DNA from: Achatina immaculata
Lineage: Eukaryota; Mollusca; Gastropoda; Stylommatophora; Achatinidae
NCBI GenBank assembly: GCA_009760885.1
Contig: CM019697.1
Location: 25,124,210-25,188,209 of the forward strand
Direction: 5' to 3'
Length of the DNA: 64,000 bases
Both the position numbers and the translations under genes were made by a program. The notes under the pieces were generated by a model that worked only from the letters and a program-made list of their open reading frames with translations, did no database searches and had not been told where the DNA came from. Positions 47,700 to 58,500 of the stretch are shown here, piece after piece. Numbering within the stretch: position 1 is the stretch's first letter; each line of letters starts with the position of its first letter.

Positions 47700-48183
47700 C
47701 GAGAAGTGAAGAGATATTTTGACATGCTAGTTTTGTGATACTCCTCCAAGTGGTGGGAAGTGAAGAGATATTTTGACATGAAAGTCTGGTGATATTCTTC
47801 CAAGTGGTGGGAAGTGAAGAGATATTTTGACCTGAAAGTCTGGTTATATTCCTCCAAGTGGTGGGAAGTGAAGAGATATTTTGACATGAAAGTCTGGTGA
47901 TATTTCTCCAAGTGGTTTGAAGTGAAGAGATATTTTGACATGAAAGTCTGGTGATATTCTTCCAAGTGGTGGGAAGTGAAAAGATATTTTGACATGAAAG
48001 TCTGGTGATATTCTTCCAAGTGGTGGGAAGTGAAGAGATATTTTGACATGAAAGTCTGGTGATATTCCTTCACATGGCAGGAAGTGAAGAGATATTTTGA
48101 CATGAAAGTCTGGTGATATTCCTTCACATGGCAGGAAGTGAAGAGATATTTTGACATGAAAGTCTGGTGATATTCCTCCAAAT
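47700..48183. repeat. minisatellite, 54-bp unit
   Basis: Nine units with GAAGTGAAGAGATATTTTGA and CATGAAAGTCTGGTGATATT. The minus-strand open frame reflects the 18-codon unit length. Confidence 0.97.
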
Positions 48184-48735
48184 TTCTATGAAGCCAATTT
48201 GATCATCAAAGCATTGATACAATCACCCCCCCCTTTTTTTTTCTTTCCACAAACCACCCTCCCCCCACCCCAGCCTAAACAAACCAATGTCTTCAGTAAC
48301 GAATTTACAGGTAAAGGAAAATAATATTTACATACAGCGCACTTGGAAAGTTCTCAGTGAATTAAAATGGCGAGTCTTAGATTAGTCACATCTTTTGCTG
48401 ACACTGATTACATCTTAACGATCAGCTGATCCACTCTTCCGGTGTGAAGGTGAGCTCTTTCAACAGGTTTCCTGCTAAACTGTCGGGAAAGTAAGAAAAC
48501 TGGCAGCAGCGCTGAGCAGGTTTGTGTTTGCTGCTAGCAGGGAGATTGAGGTTTATAAAAATCTTCGTTAGAAGGGAAGTTTGAAACATAGCAAAAAGCT
48601 GGATCTTATCTTATCTTATCTTAACTTTCTTTCCTTCTTTCTTTCTTTGCAGTATAGGACTGCAATATATGACGACCTCTTATACGACGTAATAGCTGAT
48701 AATGTCTGCCACTATTTCATATTTAACCTCCTCAA
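48184..48735. other. intronic unassigned sequence
   Basis: Unique sequence with poly-C/poly-T near 48226-48260 and a TTATC run at 48602-48622. No exon recognised. Confidence 0.5.
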
Positions 48736-48736
48736 T

Positions 48737-48880
48737 AAATCTATCCAATAATTCTGCGTAAATCTATCCACCTAATTCTGCGTAAATCTATCCACCTAAT
48801 TCTGCGTAAATCTGTCCACTAATTCTGCGTAAATCTGTCCACCTAATTCTGCGTAAATCTATCCACCTAATTCTGCGGTG
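48737..48880. repeat. minisatellite, 24-bp unit
   Basis: Six units of CTAATTCTGCGTAAATCTAT plus CCAC. Confidence 0.95.
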
Positions 48881-49039
48881 TCCCCTGCTTTCTGTTTCTT
48901 CATTTCTTATAGAGCATTGAATCTGATTGTGCCTCATTCTGGTAGAGTGTGAAAACCATTTCAGTTACAGACCTGGACGAGCTAGGGGTTTTCATATCTT
49001 TGTAAGAGCTCCCTTCAGTTAAGATCCTAATACTTTGCT

Positions 49040-49292
49040 CTTATTACTGTTAGAACTGGGACAACATGTATTTAAGAAAACATTTTTGTTCTTGTTAGAA
49101 TTGCAACTACTATTATTTACTACGGAATTCTGTGTTCTATTCTTGTCAGATTTGAAAAAAAAAATGTATTTAAGATTGAATGTTTTGTTCTATCCTGTCA
49201 GAACCCGAACTACATGTAATAAATTGTTCTATTTTTGTCAGAAGAGAAGCAGAATGTATTTAAAATGGAAATTTTTGTTCTGTTTCTGTCAG
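49040..49292 (+). repeat. decayed tandem copies of the next exon's 3' splice junction
   Basis: Five units of about 40-52 bases precede the real acceptor. Each has a T-rich tract, an AG and a version of the first bases of the exon AACTGGAACGACATGTATTT. AG positions end at about 49053, 49098, 49149, 49201 and 49241, and the real one at 49292. The best copy (49054) reads AACTGGGACAACATGTATTT and is followed by AAG like the exon. The others keep ATGTATTTAAGA, ACATGTA or ATGTATTTAAAATGG. Each also shares the TTTTGTTCT stretch before the AG. The array therefore offers decoy acceptors. Confidence 0.85.
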
Positions 49293-49402
49293 AACTGGAA
49301 CGACATGTATTTAAGATGGAACGAGTCTGAGTACGGCAACATCAGTTCCGTTAGAGTCAGCAGCAACGACATATGGAAGCCAGACATCAAGCTCTATAAT
49401 TA
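49293..49402 (+). CDS. nAChR exon: loop D to loop A
   Basis: 110 bases, phase 0 to 2, between TTTCTGTCAG and GTGAGT. It encodes [20 protein letters not shown], then [16 protein letters not shown] plus two bases of a Tyr codon. NWND holds the loop D Trp of the complementary face. WKPDIKLYN is the invariant W-x-P-D motif and loop A. NISS is a potential N-glycosylation site. The in-frame TAG right after LYN lies beyond the donor and is not translated. The split codon is completed as TA|C by the next exon, which fixes the acceptor chosen there. Confidence 0.95.
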
Positions 49403-49689
49403 GTGAGTAATTTTAGTTGGATATTTGTTGATTGGATCTTTGTTGGTTGGGTCTTTGTTGATTAGATCTTTGTTGGTTGGGTCGTTGTTGATTGGGTATT
49501 TGTTGATTGGGTCTTTGATGGTTGGGTCTTTGTTGATCTGTCAGCGTCCACAGCACTATTTCCAGGCACTCTTTCCTAGTGAAGATCTTTAAATACAGGC
49601 TTGGAGTCGGACTGGGAGTGTGCTTGTGTGGTATGAGTGCACATGTTATATTAGAACTTCTCGTCGAGGTGGAGCATGCTGATCACACC

Positions 49690-49925
49690 TAGTTAACAGG
49701 CTTGAAGGAACGCAACATCTTGTAGGCAAGGGACACCTAGTTAACAGGCTTGAAGGAACGCAACATCTTGTAGGCAAGGGACACCTAGTTAACAGGCTTG
49801 AAGGAACGCAACATCTTGTAGGCAAGGGACACCTAGTTAACAGGCTTGAAGGAATGCAACATCTTGTAGGCAAGGGACACCTAGTTAACAGGCTTGAAGG
49901 AACGCAACATCTTGTAGGCAAGGGA
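49690..49925. repeat. minisatellite, 48-bp unit
   Basis: Five nearly identical units with GGACACCTAGTTAACAGGCT and CGCAACATCTTGTAGGCAAG. Confidence 0.98.
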
Positions 49926-50440
49926 GCTGAGGAGAGGCATGTTAAGATTATCCTGTCCAGCTCTAGTCACGTGGATCTGAGAACCTTAATGACGTCGCAC
50001 ATTTTCCTACCAACTCTGCGCATGCGTACTGACGCGACTTGTCCACCATCCAACAATGCAGATACAAAAAATGGTTGCTGTTTGGCCAGAAGGTTGGGGA
50101 ATGGGGAAGGGTTAAAAGATGAGGGAGTACAAAAGCTGCGTGTGACTGGCGACATAAGTCTGTCAGAATGAATGCTTTAATGTTATAACCACCTGTAAGC
50201 TCAAGAAAACATGACATTTATGTCAACAAGAAAAACAATCCAAATAATTTATGAATCAACTGACCCCTAATATGATTAATCAGCTATTCAGATAGATTTA
50301 TACCTGCTCCAAGTCCAACTCTGACGTTTCTGCTGGCTGGAATTATAAATCAACGATCTTGTCTTTCGTTTTCTTTTTACTTGTACTTTTTCTTCGTTTC
50401 TGGCTGCGATCAGCTCTGGTATAGTGCCGCATACACGGAA
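49926..50440. other. intronic unassigned sequence
   Basis: GC-richer stretch (49925-50180) with open frames on both strands but no recognised protein, then AT-rich unique sequence. It could be an old repeat. No second copy is present in this window. Confidence 0.4.
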
Positions 50441-52115
50441 ATCAGTTTTTATCATATATATGGAAATCGGTATTTATCATTACATGGAAATCAGTTTTCA
50501 CGAGTACCATTACACGAAAATCAGTTTATATCACACACATGGAAATCAGTTTATATCACATACATAAAAATTACTTTTATCACCAGCTAGCGTAGTGGTT
50601 AGAGCACTCGTCTAGCAACTCGTCGAGGGTTCGAATTTTTTTCTGACCAATACGGCCCTGGGGTCGACCCAGCCTCGGAAAATGGGTAACAGTGAAATCT
50701 GGGAAGGTAAAGCGGCCAGGCGTGATACTGACCGCATCAGACTTTCATGTGCCGAAGGTCATGGAAAATATGGGCCTAACACCGCATTCCCTAATAAGCT
50801 TTAATGACGTGGAAACAGGAATTTTACCTTTACCTTACATACATAAAAATTACTTTTATCACATACATAAAACTTACTTTTATCACATACATAAAACTTA
50901 CCTTTATCACATACATGAAAATTACATATATTAAATACAAAAACTTACTTTTATCACATATATAAAATTACTTTTTTAAATTACATAAAACTTACTTTTA
51001 TCACATACATAAAGCTTACCTTTATCACATACATAAAATTACTTTTTTAACATACATAAAACTTACTTTTATCACACACATAAAATTACTTTTTTAACAT
51101 ACATAAAACTTACTTTTATCACATACATAAAACTTACCTTTATCACATACATGAAAATTACTCATATTAAATACAGAAACTTACTTTTATCATATATATA
51201 AAATTACTTTTTTAAATTACATAAAACTTACTTTTATCACATACATAAAATTTACTTTAATCACATACATAATACTTACTTTTATCACATACATAAAACT
51301 TACTTTTATCACATACATAAAACTTACTTTTATCACATACATAAAACTTACTTTTATCACATACATAAAACTCACTTTTATCACATACAAAAACTTACTT
51401 TTATCACATACATGAAAATTACTTATAATATAAAACTTACTTTTATCACATACATGAAAATTACTTATATTAAATACAAAAACTTACTTTTATCACATAT
51501 ATAAAATTACTTTTTTAAATTACATAAAACTTACTTTTATCACATACACAAAACTTACTTTTATCACATACATAAAATTACTTTTTTAACATACATAAAA
51601 CTTACTTTTATCACATACATAAAATTACTTTTTTAACATACATAAAACTTACTTTTATCACATACATAAAACTTACTTTTATCACATACATGAAAATTAC
51701 TCATATTAAATACAGAAACTTACTTTTATCATATATATAAAATTACTTTTTTAAATTACATAAAACTTACTTTTATCACATACATAAAATTTACTTTAAT
51801 CACATACATAAAACTTACTTTTATCACATACATAATACTTACTTTTATCACATACATAAAACTTACTTTTATCACATACATAAAACTTACTTTTATCACA
51901 TACATAAAACTTACTTTTATCACATACATAAAACTCACTTTTATCACATACATAAAACTTACTTTTATCACATACATGAAAATTACTTATAATATAAAAC
52001 TTACTTTTATCACATACATGAAAATTACTTATATTAAATACAAAAACTTACTTTTATCACATATATAAAATTACTTTTTTAAATTACATAAAACTTACTT
52101 TTATCACATACACAG
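50441..52115. repeat. minisatellite, ~24-bp unit, interrupted by a SINE
   Basis: About 60 units on CATACATAAAACTTACTTTT plus ATCA. A ~650-bp block of mixed variants at 50890-51440 recurs in similar order at 51450-52040, indicating a higher-order duplication. The SINE at 50584-50836 sits near the left edge. Confidence 0.97.
50584..50836 (+). mobile_element. tRNA-derived SINE with 26-bp flanking direct repeat
   Basis: The head resembles a tRNA gene with RNA polymerase III boxes: A box TAGCGTAGTGG at 50588-50598 and B box GGTTCGAATTT at 50628-50638. It is followed by a ~200-base body and a TTTACCTTTACC tail. The 26 bases at 50558-50583 recur at 50837-50862, consistent with a target-site duplication, although the host minisatellite makes some repetition expected. 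From about 50636 on, the body closely resembles the 3' end of LINE-D (56790-56975), suggesting LINE-D machinery mobilised it. It lacks the acceptor-stem half of a true tRNA. Confidence 0.85.
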
Positions 52116-52237
52116 GAATGGCTTTTTATGTGAATATTTCTTCCTAACAAAACATGTGGCTGGCCTTGGGTTAGCGTGACCTTGCTGGTCTCTGCTATGT
52201 CGTGCAGGCGCACATTTTCATCTGCTGGCACCAAAAT

Positions 52238-52640
52238 CATACAAGCCACGAAATCATGAAATAGACTCTGCACTTTGTTGGGTACAGACCCACAAGCCAC
52301 GAAATCATGAAACTCTGTACTTTGTTGGGTACAGACCCACAAGCCACGAAATCATGAAATAGACTCTGTACTTTGTTGGATACAGACACACAAGCCACGA
52401 AATCATGAAATAGACTCTGTACTTTGTTGGATACAGACACACAAGCCACGAAATCATGAAATAGACTCTGTACTTTGTTGGATACAGACCCACAAGCCAC
52501 GAAATCATGAAATAGACTCTGTACTTTGTTGGGTACAGACCCACAAGCCACGAAATCATGAAACTCTGTACTTTGTTGGGTACAGACCCACAAGCCACGA
52601 AATCATGAAATAGACTCTGTACTTTGTTGGGTATAGACCC
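52238..52640. repeat. minisatellite, ~51-bp unit
   Basis: About eight units with ACAAGCCACGAAATCATGAA and CTGTACTTTGTTGGATACAG. Two units are shorter by loss of ATAGA. Confidence 0.96.
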
Positions 52641-53315
52641 TCGGATCTTTTCTTCTTTATGGAGATAGATAACATTTTTTTTACACAGTTATGAACGATT
52701 TTTTAGAAATTTAGTATTTCAGTTGTAAATAGAATTTTTATTAGACAAATCTGACGTAACCAGTCAAATATGTGGGAAAAATATGGGAGTGTTACATTCA
52801 TTTAGAAAAAAAAAACCAGGGTTTGAAAAAGTTCTTTCTAATTAGTTATCAGTTTTTCTACTATTATCATGGGAGTGAAAGAGCTGTCCTATTTGGCAAT
52901 CTGACATGCCAGCGTCAGGGTTGACGAACCATAACTGATCAAGACCCTGTCCCACCTTTCCGTTAGTACCCCCAGTAACAGACCTAACGTAGCTAACGAG
53001 GTAGGGGTCGCCAGAGTCCCTATGGTGGTGGAGTCTGCTAAAGAAGCACTGCACACCGTCTGATTTTTAATTCCACTCAGGGGTTGAAAAAATAGCAGCC
53101 CTAACCCGCTTCCAATCCGACACGATGATGTGCCTCAACATCTTCACAACAAGGTACACCGGTTGGCAGTTCCAAGAAGACAAAGTGGATTTTTTTGTGT
53201 GCACATTTCTTAAAGCAAACAGAACATGAGTGCGGTAACCAACGGCCAGGTAATGAAACAAAGTTAGAGAAGCCTTAAGTAGATTCGATTTTAAAATATG
53301 TTAAAAATGAAGTAA
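52641..53315. other. intronic unassigned sequence
   Basis: Unique in this window. 52840-53270 is more GC-rich than its surroundings and has moderately long minus-strand frames, so it may be an old dispersed repeat, but no family was recognised. Confidence 0.4.
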
Positions 53316-53317
53316 AA

Positions 53318-54090
53318 AGCTGACATATCTTCACTAGACTAGAAGCTGACATATCTTCACTAGACTAGAAGCTGACATATCTTCACTAGACCAGAAGCTG
53401 ACATATCTTCACTACACCAGAAGCTGACATATCTTCACTAGACCAGAAGCTGACATATCTTCACTAGACCAGAAGCTGACATATCTTCACTAGACCAGAA
53501 GCTGACATATCATCTACTAGACCAGAAGCTGACATATCATCTACTAGACCAGAAGCTGACATATCATCTACTAGACCAGAAGCTGACATATCATCTACTA
53601 GACCAGAAGCTGACATATCATCTACTAGACCAGAAGCTGACATGTCATCTACTAGAACCAGAAGCTGACATGTCATCTACTAGAACCAGAAGCTGACATG
53701 TCATCTACTAGAACCAGAAGCTGACATGTCATCTACTAGACCAGAAGCTGACATGTCATCTACTAGACCAGAAGCTGACATGTCATCTACTAGACCAGAA
53801 GCTGACATGTCATCTACTAGACCAGAAGCTGACATGTCATCTACTAGACCAGAAGCTGACATATCATCTACTAGACCAGAAGCTGACATATCATCTACTA
53901 GACCAGAAGCTGACATGTCATCTACTAGACCAGAAGCTGACATGTCATCTACTAGACCAGAAGCTGACATATCATCTACTAGACCAGAAGCTGACATATC
54001 ATCTACTAGACCAGAAGCTGACATATCATCTACTAGACCAGAAACTGACATATCTTCACTAGACCAGAAGATAACATATCCTCTACGAGA
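53318..54090. repeat. minisatellite, 27-bp unit
   Basis: About 28 units with ACTAGACCAGAAGCTGACAT plus ATCATCT. The left edge uses ATATCTTCACTAGACC, and ATATCATC and ATGTCATC blocks alternate. It ends about 195 bases before an exon. Confidence 0.98.
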
Positions 54091-54285
54091 CCACCATTTT
54101 ATTAGTCTAGGTAATGTCCTTGACTTCCCAAATCTGACTAGTAAAATGATTTTACTTCTCTAAATAGTGCTGGATATATGAATTTATTTAAAACATATGA
54201 CGAATGAAGGCAAAGACGTTTGGCACATATTTGTACTGGGATGTTTTATAGAATCTTTCAGGGATAATGGTGTTGCAATCCTCAG

Positions 54286-54478
54286 CGCCGACACGAGACT
54301 AGAGGAGAAGAGAGAAGCTTTGTGTGTTGTGGCTAGCAATGGCGACGTGGTGTGGATCCCGCAAGCTGTGTTCAAGAGTTCCTGCTCCATCGACATCAGA
54401 CATTTCCCTTTTGATGTTCAGAGCTGCCATCTGAAATTTGGGTCATGGACATATGATGGCTCAAAGCTGGATCTTCAG
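54286..54478 (+). CDS. nAChR exon: Cys-loop and loop B
   Basis: 193 bases, phase 2 to 0, from CCTCAG to the donor GTGAGC. The acceptor at 54285 is preferred over an earlier TTTCAG (54261) because only it completes the split codon TA|C; the earlier one would give TAG. It encodes [34 protein letters not shown] and the signature loop [15 protein letters not shown] (13 residues between the two Cys), then [20 protein letters not shown] holds the loop B Trp that contacts the ACh ammonium in the family. A CCA-rich microsatellite starts about 35 bases after the donor. Confidence 0.96.
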
Positions 54479-54511
54479 GTGAGCTTTTTATACTATCTGT
54501 GAAGTTTTGCT

Positions 54512-54930
54512 GCCACCACCACCACCACCACCACCACCACCGCCGCCGCCGCCGCCGCCACCGCCACCACCACCACAATTACCACAACCACAACCAACAC
54601 CAAAACCACCATCACTACTACCACAACCACCACCACCATTACCACAACCACCACCATAACCACTACCACCAAAACCACCACAACCACCAAAACTACCACC
54701 ACTACCACCACTACCACCACAACCACAGCCATCACCACCACAACTACCACCACATTTACCACAACCACAACTACCACCACAACCACCACCACCACAACTA
54801 CAACCACCACTAACACCACCACCACCACAACCACCATCACCACCACCACAACCACCACAAGTACCACAACCACAACCACCACAACCACTACCACAACCAC
54901 CATTATCATCATCAACACCACAATAATAAC
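54512..54930. repeat. (CCA/CAA/ACT)n trinucleotide-derived tract
   Basis: About 420 bases of CCACCA with CAACCA, CTACCA and GCC interruptions. Poly-Val or poly-His frames across it are not genes. Confidence 0.97.
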
Positions 54931-55221
54931 ATATTCACAGTTAATAATGAACTAAGCAAGGATAAAACAGATAAAAGCAATGATGCGTTCACGTGTACTT
55001 CCTCGAAACTACATCTGAACATTTACTTTGTGTAACTTTTAGTTTTTTGTAACGGCAGGTAAAAATTTGTATTTCATAAAATCTAATTTTACGAGAAATT
55101 TAACAATAAATTTCTAGCTGAAATCTGTGATAAATATGACTATCTTCTTTCAGTATCTGCTTGCTACTGCGGTTTACATGCTTGTGTTACCGTTTAATCT
55201 AAGGATTGAAGCATTTTAATA

Positions 55222-55445
55222 CATGACTGATATGTCCTGTTTATTGCTAGTGACTGATATGTCCTGTTTATTGCTAGTGACTGATATGTCCTGTTTATTG
55301 CTAGTGACTGATATATCTTGTTTATTGCTAGTGACTGATATATCCTGTTTATTGCTAGTAACTGATATATCTTGTTTATTGCTAGTGACTGATATGTCCT
55401 GTTTATTGCTAGTGACTGATATGTCCTGTTTATTGCTAGTGACTG
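55222..55445. repeat. minisatellite, 27-bp unit
   Basis: Eight units of GACTGATATGTCCTGTTTAT plus TGCTAGT. Confidence 0.97.
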
Positions 55446-55523
55446 TTTTCTGCTGGTATTTATGTTCTTTTTGCTTTTTATTCTTTATTACGTCTGATTT
55501 TTGTTTCTTTATTATGTACACTG

Positions 55524-56994
55524 CAGAATAATCATCAACAGAATTGTACCAACACTTGAGGAAAAACTTCGGAAAGAGCAGGCAGGATTTAGGAAAGGAA
55601 GATCATGCATAGACCATATATTTGTACTTAGACAAATATTAGAACAGGCAAATGAATGGCATAGCACAACATATGCATTATTCATAGATTTTGAGAAAGC
55701 CTTTGACAGTGTCAACAGAGATGCACTGTGGAAAATCCAAAGATGGCATGGCCTCCCCCATAAAATAGTTAATGTAATCAAAGCCCTATACGAGGGTTTT
55801 CAGTGCAAAGTTATCTGTGGAGAACATACCTCCAGCAGCTTTAGGGTACAAACAGGAGTGAAACAGGGATGTGTACTATCACCAACATTATTTATCTTGG
55901 CAGTAGACTGGTTAATGAAGGAGGCAACATCAGACAAACGCAGAGGATTACAATGGACCCTTAACACAGTGCTGGAGGACCTTGACTTTGCAGACGACAT
56001 TTGTCTATTATCAAGCAGTCACAAAGATATGCAAGATAAAATAAACAAGTTAACCCAGAATGCAAACAACGTAGGACTAAAGATCAACGTAGAAAAGACA
56101 AAGTTAATGAAGCAAAATGTGAACAACAGAAATGTACTCAGAGTAGATAACAAGTTAGTGGAGGAGGTCAACGAATTTGTATACCTTGGCAGCAGAGTAG
56201 TAGAAAATGGAGACAGCACAGAGGACATCAACAGCAGACTTACTAGAGCAAACCAGGCTTTTGCAATGCTGCAGAATATATGGAAATCAAATAAACTAAG
56301 CATAAATATGAAAATCAGGATATTTAAGAGTAATGTTCTAAGTGTACTACTCTATGGAAGTGAATGCTGGAAAATCACCAAAACCATAGAAAACAAGTTG
56401 AATTCTTTCCAGACTAAATGTTTACGTAGAATTAAAAAAATATTTTGGCCAAACACCATAAGAAATAACATCTTATTGGCAGAAATGCAGATGAAACCAC
56501 TGACAACAATTATTGAGGAAAGACGCTGGCGATGGTTGGGACATGTGCTCCGAATGACTGACAACTCACTACCAAAAAATAGCACTAAGATGGACACCAC
56601 AGGGGAGCAGAAGTAAGGGTAGACCAAAAGAGACATGGAGAAGAACAACAGAAAGGATGTTGAGCAATAGAGGGCTCACCTGGGCAAGAGCAGAAAAAAA
56701 GGCGAAAGACAGGCATTTGTGGAAAACCCTTGCGGAAGCCCCATGTGCCCTGGGCACTTAAGGTCCAGAGAGATTATGTACACATTCTGTGGAACCTTTT
56801 TCTGGTACACACCAAAAAGGCCCCGGGCTCCACCAACTTCTAAAAATAGGCACTAGAGAAATCTGGGACTGTAAAGTCAGTCAGGCCTGATACTGACCAC
56901 ACCTTCATGTGGCCAAGGTCGTGAAAATACAGGCCTAGCACCCTGACCACAATGTGCCCTAATTTTACCTTTAGAAATTCTGTTTAATCTTCTT
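55524..56994 (+). mobile_element. LINE-D: nearly intact reverse transcriptase, one frameshift
   Basis: One frame of about 360 codons covers the RT: RKEQAGFRKGRSCIDHIFVL, LFIDFEKAFDSVNRDALW, GVKQGCVLSPTLFILAVDWL and the intact catalytic LEDLDFADDICLLSSS. It continues with EFVYLGSRVVENGDS, LSVLLYGSECWKIT and RRWRWLGHVLRMTDNSLP. A frameshift near 56600 separates this from SKGRPKETWRRTTERML and ALGT-stop (56759-56761). The endonuclease is absent (5' truncation). A 3' UTR-like stretch follows to about 56975 and ends ATTTTACCTTTAG. It is shared with the SINE at 50584. A diverged ~28-base flanking similarity (55495-55523, 56995-57022) may be an old target-site duplication. The element lies in the receptor intron, same orientation. 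Confidence 0.92.
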
Positions 56995-57084
56995 TGATTT
57001 TGTCTGTTTATTGTGTACACTGTCTTTTTATTCATTATGTTTGTATTTTTTTCATCCATTAAGTATGTATTTGTGTTCATATAT

Positions 57085-58020
57085 GTGCTCATCATATGTG
57101 TGCTCATCACATGTGTGCTCATCATCTGTGTGCTCATCATCTGTGTGCTCATTATCTGTGTGCTCATCATCTGTGTGCTCATTATCTGTGTGCTCATCGT
57201 CTGTGTGCTCATCATATGTGTGCTCATCATCTGTGTGTTCATCTGTGTACTCATCATCTGTGTGCTCATCATCTGTGTGCTCATTATCTGTGTGCTCATT
57301 ATCTGTGTGCTCATCATCTGTGTGCTCATCATGTGTGTGCTCATCATGTGTGTGCTCATCATCCATGTGGTAATCATCTGTGTGCTCATCATCTGTGTGC
57401 TCATCATCTGTGTGCTCATCATGTGTGTGCTCATCATCCATGTGGTAATCATCTGTGTGCTCATCATCTGTGTGCTCATCATCTGTGTGCTCATCATCTG
57501 TGTGCTCATCATGTGTGTGCTCATCATCTGTGTGCTCATCATCTGTGTGCTCATCATGTGTGTGCTCATCATCCATGTGGTAATCATCTGTGTGCTCATC
57601 ATGTGTGTGCTCATCATCTGTGTGCTCATCATCTGTGTGCTCATCATCCATGTGGTAATCATCTGTGTGCTCATCATGTGTGTGCTCATCATCTGTGTGC
57701 TCATCATGTGTGTGCTCATCATCTGTGTGCTCATCATCTGTGTGCTCATCATCTGTGTGCTCATCATCTGTGTGCTCATCATCTGTGTGCTCATCATCTG
57801 TGTGCTCATCATCTGTGTGCTCATCATGTGTGTGCTCATCATCCATGTGGTAATCATCTGTGTGCTCATCATGTGTGTGCTCATCATCTGTGTGCTCATC
57901 ATCTGTGTGCTCATCATCTATGTGGTAATCATCTGTGTGCTCATCATCTGTGTGCTCATCATCTGTGTGCTCATCATCTGTGTGCTCATCATCTGTGTGC
58001 TCATCATCTGTGTGCTCATC
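57085..58020. repeat. 15-bp minisatellite, copy 1
   Basis: About 62 units of TGTGTGCTCATCATC with ATG, CCA and TAA variants; CCATGTGGTAATCATC recurs every 60-150 bases. The array stops 23 bases before the exon acceptor. The unit of five codons stays open in frame with the downstream exon. Confidence 0.98.
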
Positions 58021-58043
58021 ACAACTGTTTTGTTCGTTCACAG

Positions 58044-58308
58044 TTTCACTACAGCGAAGTGTCAGGTTTCGAAATGAATGATTATATTTTGAGTAACGAG
58101 TGGGACATAGAGAAATCCACAGGCGAGCGAAATGTCAAGTACTACCCGTGCTGTCCTGAGCCGTACGTGGACCTTGTCTTCAAGCTGGTCATAAGGCGAA
58201 AGGTGGCCTTCTACAACTACATCTTGATACTGCCTTGCGTTTTGTTGTCTAGTCTAACTCTGGTTTTGTTCTGGCTACCTCCAGAGTCACCAGCAAAGAT
58301 GCAGCTAG
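58044..58308 (+). CDS. nAChR exon: loop C and M1, copy a
   Basis: 265 bases, phase 0 to 1, after GTTCACAG and before GTACTT. It encodes FHYSEVSGFEMNDYILSNEW, DIEKSTGERNVKYY, the loop C motif YPCCPEPYVD, the pre-M1 VIRRKVAFYNY and M1 (ILILPCVLLSSLTLVLFWLP), then PESPAKMQL. Vicinal Cys identifies an alpha-type subunit. PAK at positions -2' to 0' of M2 replaces the GEK of cation channels. It differs from copies b and c only by a synonymous TCA/TCG Ser codon. The length is not a multiple of three, so only one copy can be used per mRNA without a frameshift. Confidence 0.96.
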
Positions 58309-58500
58309 GTACTTTTATAATGTTAGCTGTACTAAGATGCAACTAGGTACTTTTATAATATTAGTTGTTGACTTTACTAAAATGTAACTAGGTACTTTTA
58401 TGATGTTAGCTGTTGACTGTTCTAAGATGTAACTAGGTACTGCTGCAATGTTAGCTGTTGACTGTTCTAAGATGTAATTAGGTACTTGTGTAACGTTTGT
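58295..58500 (+). repeat. tandem copies of the exon's 5' splice junction
   Basis: The exon end and donor AAGATGCAGCTAGGTAC (donor GT at 58309) is followed by four imperfect copies: AAGATGCAACTAGGTAC (GT at 58347), AAATGTAACTAGGTAC (58392), AAGATGTAACTAGGTAC (58437) and AAGATGTAATTAGGTAC (58482). Spacing is 38, 45, 45 and 45 bases. Use of a later donor would extend translation only to in-frame stops in the intron. The same arrangement, one unit shorter, follows copies b and c. Confidence 0.92.

Noticed and set aside
49401..49406. In-frame TAG TGA right after the LYN codons as a nonsense mutation in the receptor
   Set aside because: The TA is the last exonic dinucleotide and GTGAGT is the donor. 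The codon is completed as TAC by the acceptor at 54286.
49854..50171. 105-codon frame in a GC-rich intron stretch as an alternative exon
   Set aside because: It begins inside the 48-bp array and matches no receptor region; no acceptor/donor pair keeps the phase.
50588..50640. A functional tRNA gene
   Set aside because: A and B boxes are present, but the 3' acceptor stem is absent and the sequence continues into a SINE body with flanking direct repeats.
54261..54286. TTTCAG at 54261 as acceptor of the Cys-loop exon
   Set aside because: It would create TAG at the split codon and add residues foreign to the family. CCTCAG at 54285 gives YADTRLEE, which fits the family.
53318..54286. 27-bp array before the Cys-loop exon as a fourth junction-derived minisatellite
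   Set aside because: It shares only ACTAGA and AGAAGCT words with the exon's purine-rich start, in different spacing; this is not above what composition predicts.
54493..54921. Poly-Val (minus) or His-rich (plus) open frames
   Set aside because: Translations of a CCA-type trinucleotide tract in the intron.
57085..58044. 15-bp array as a copy of the loop C exon acceptor
   Set aside because: Similarity of TGTGTGCTCATCATC to TGTTCGTTCACAG is about half of the positions, too weak to claim.
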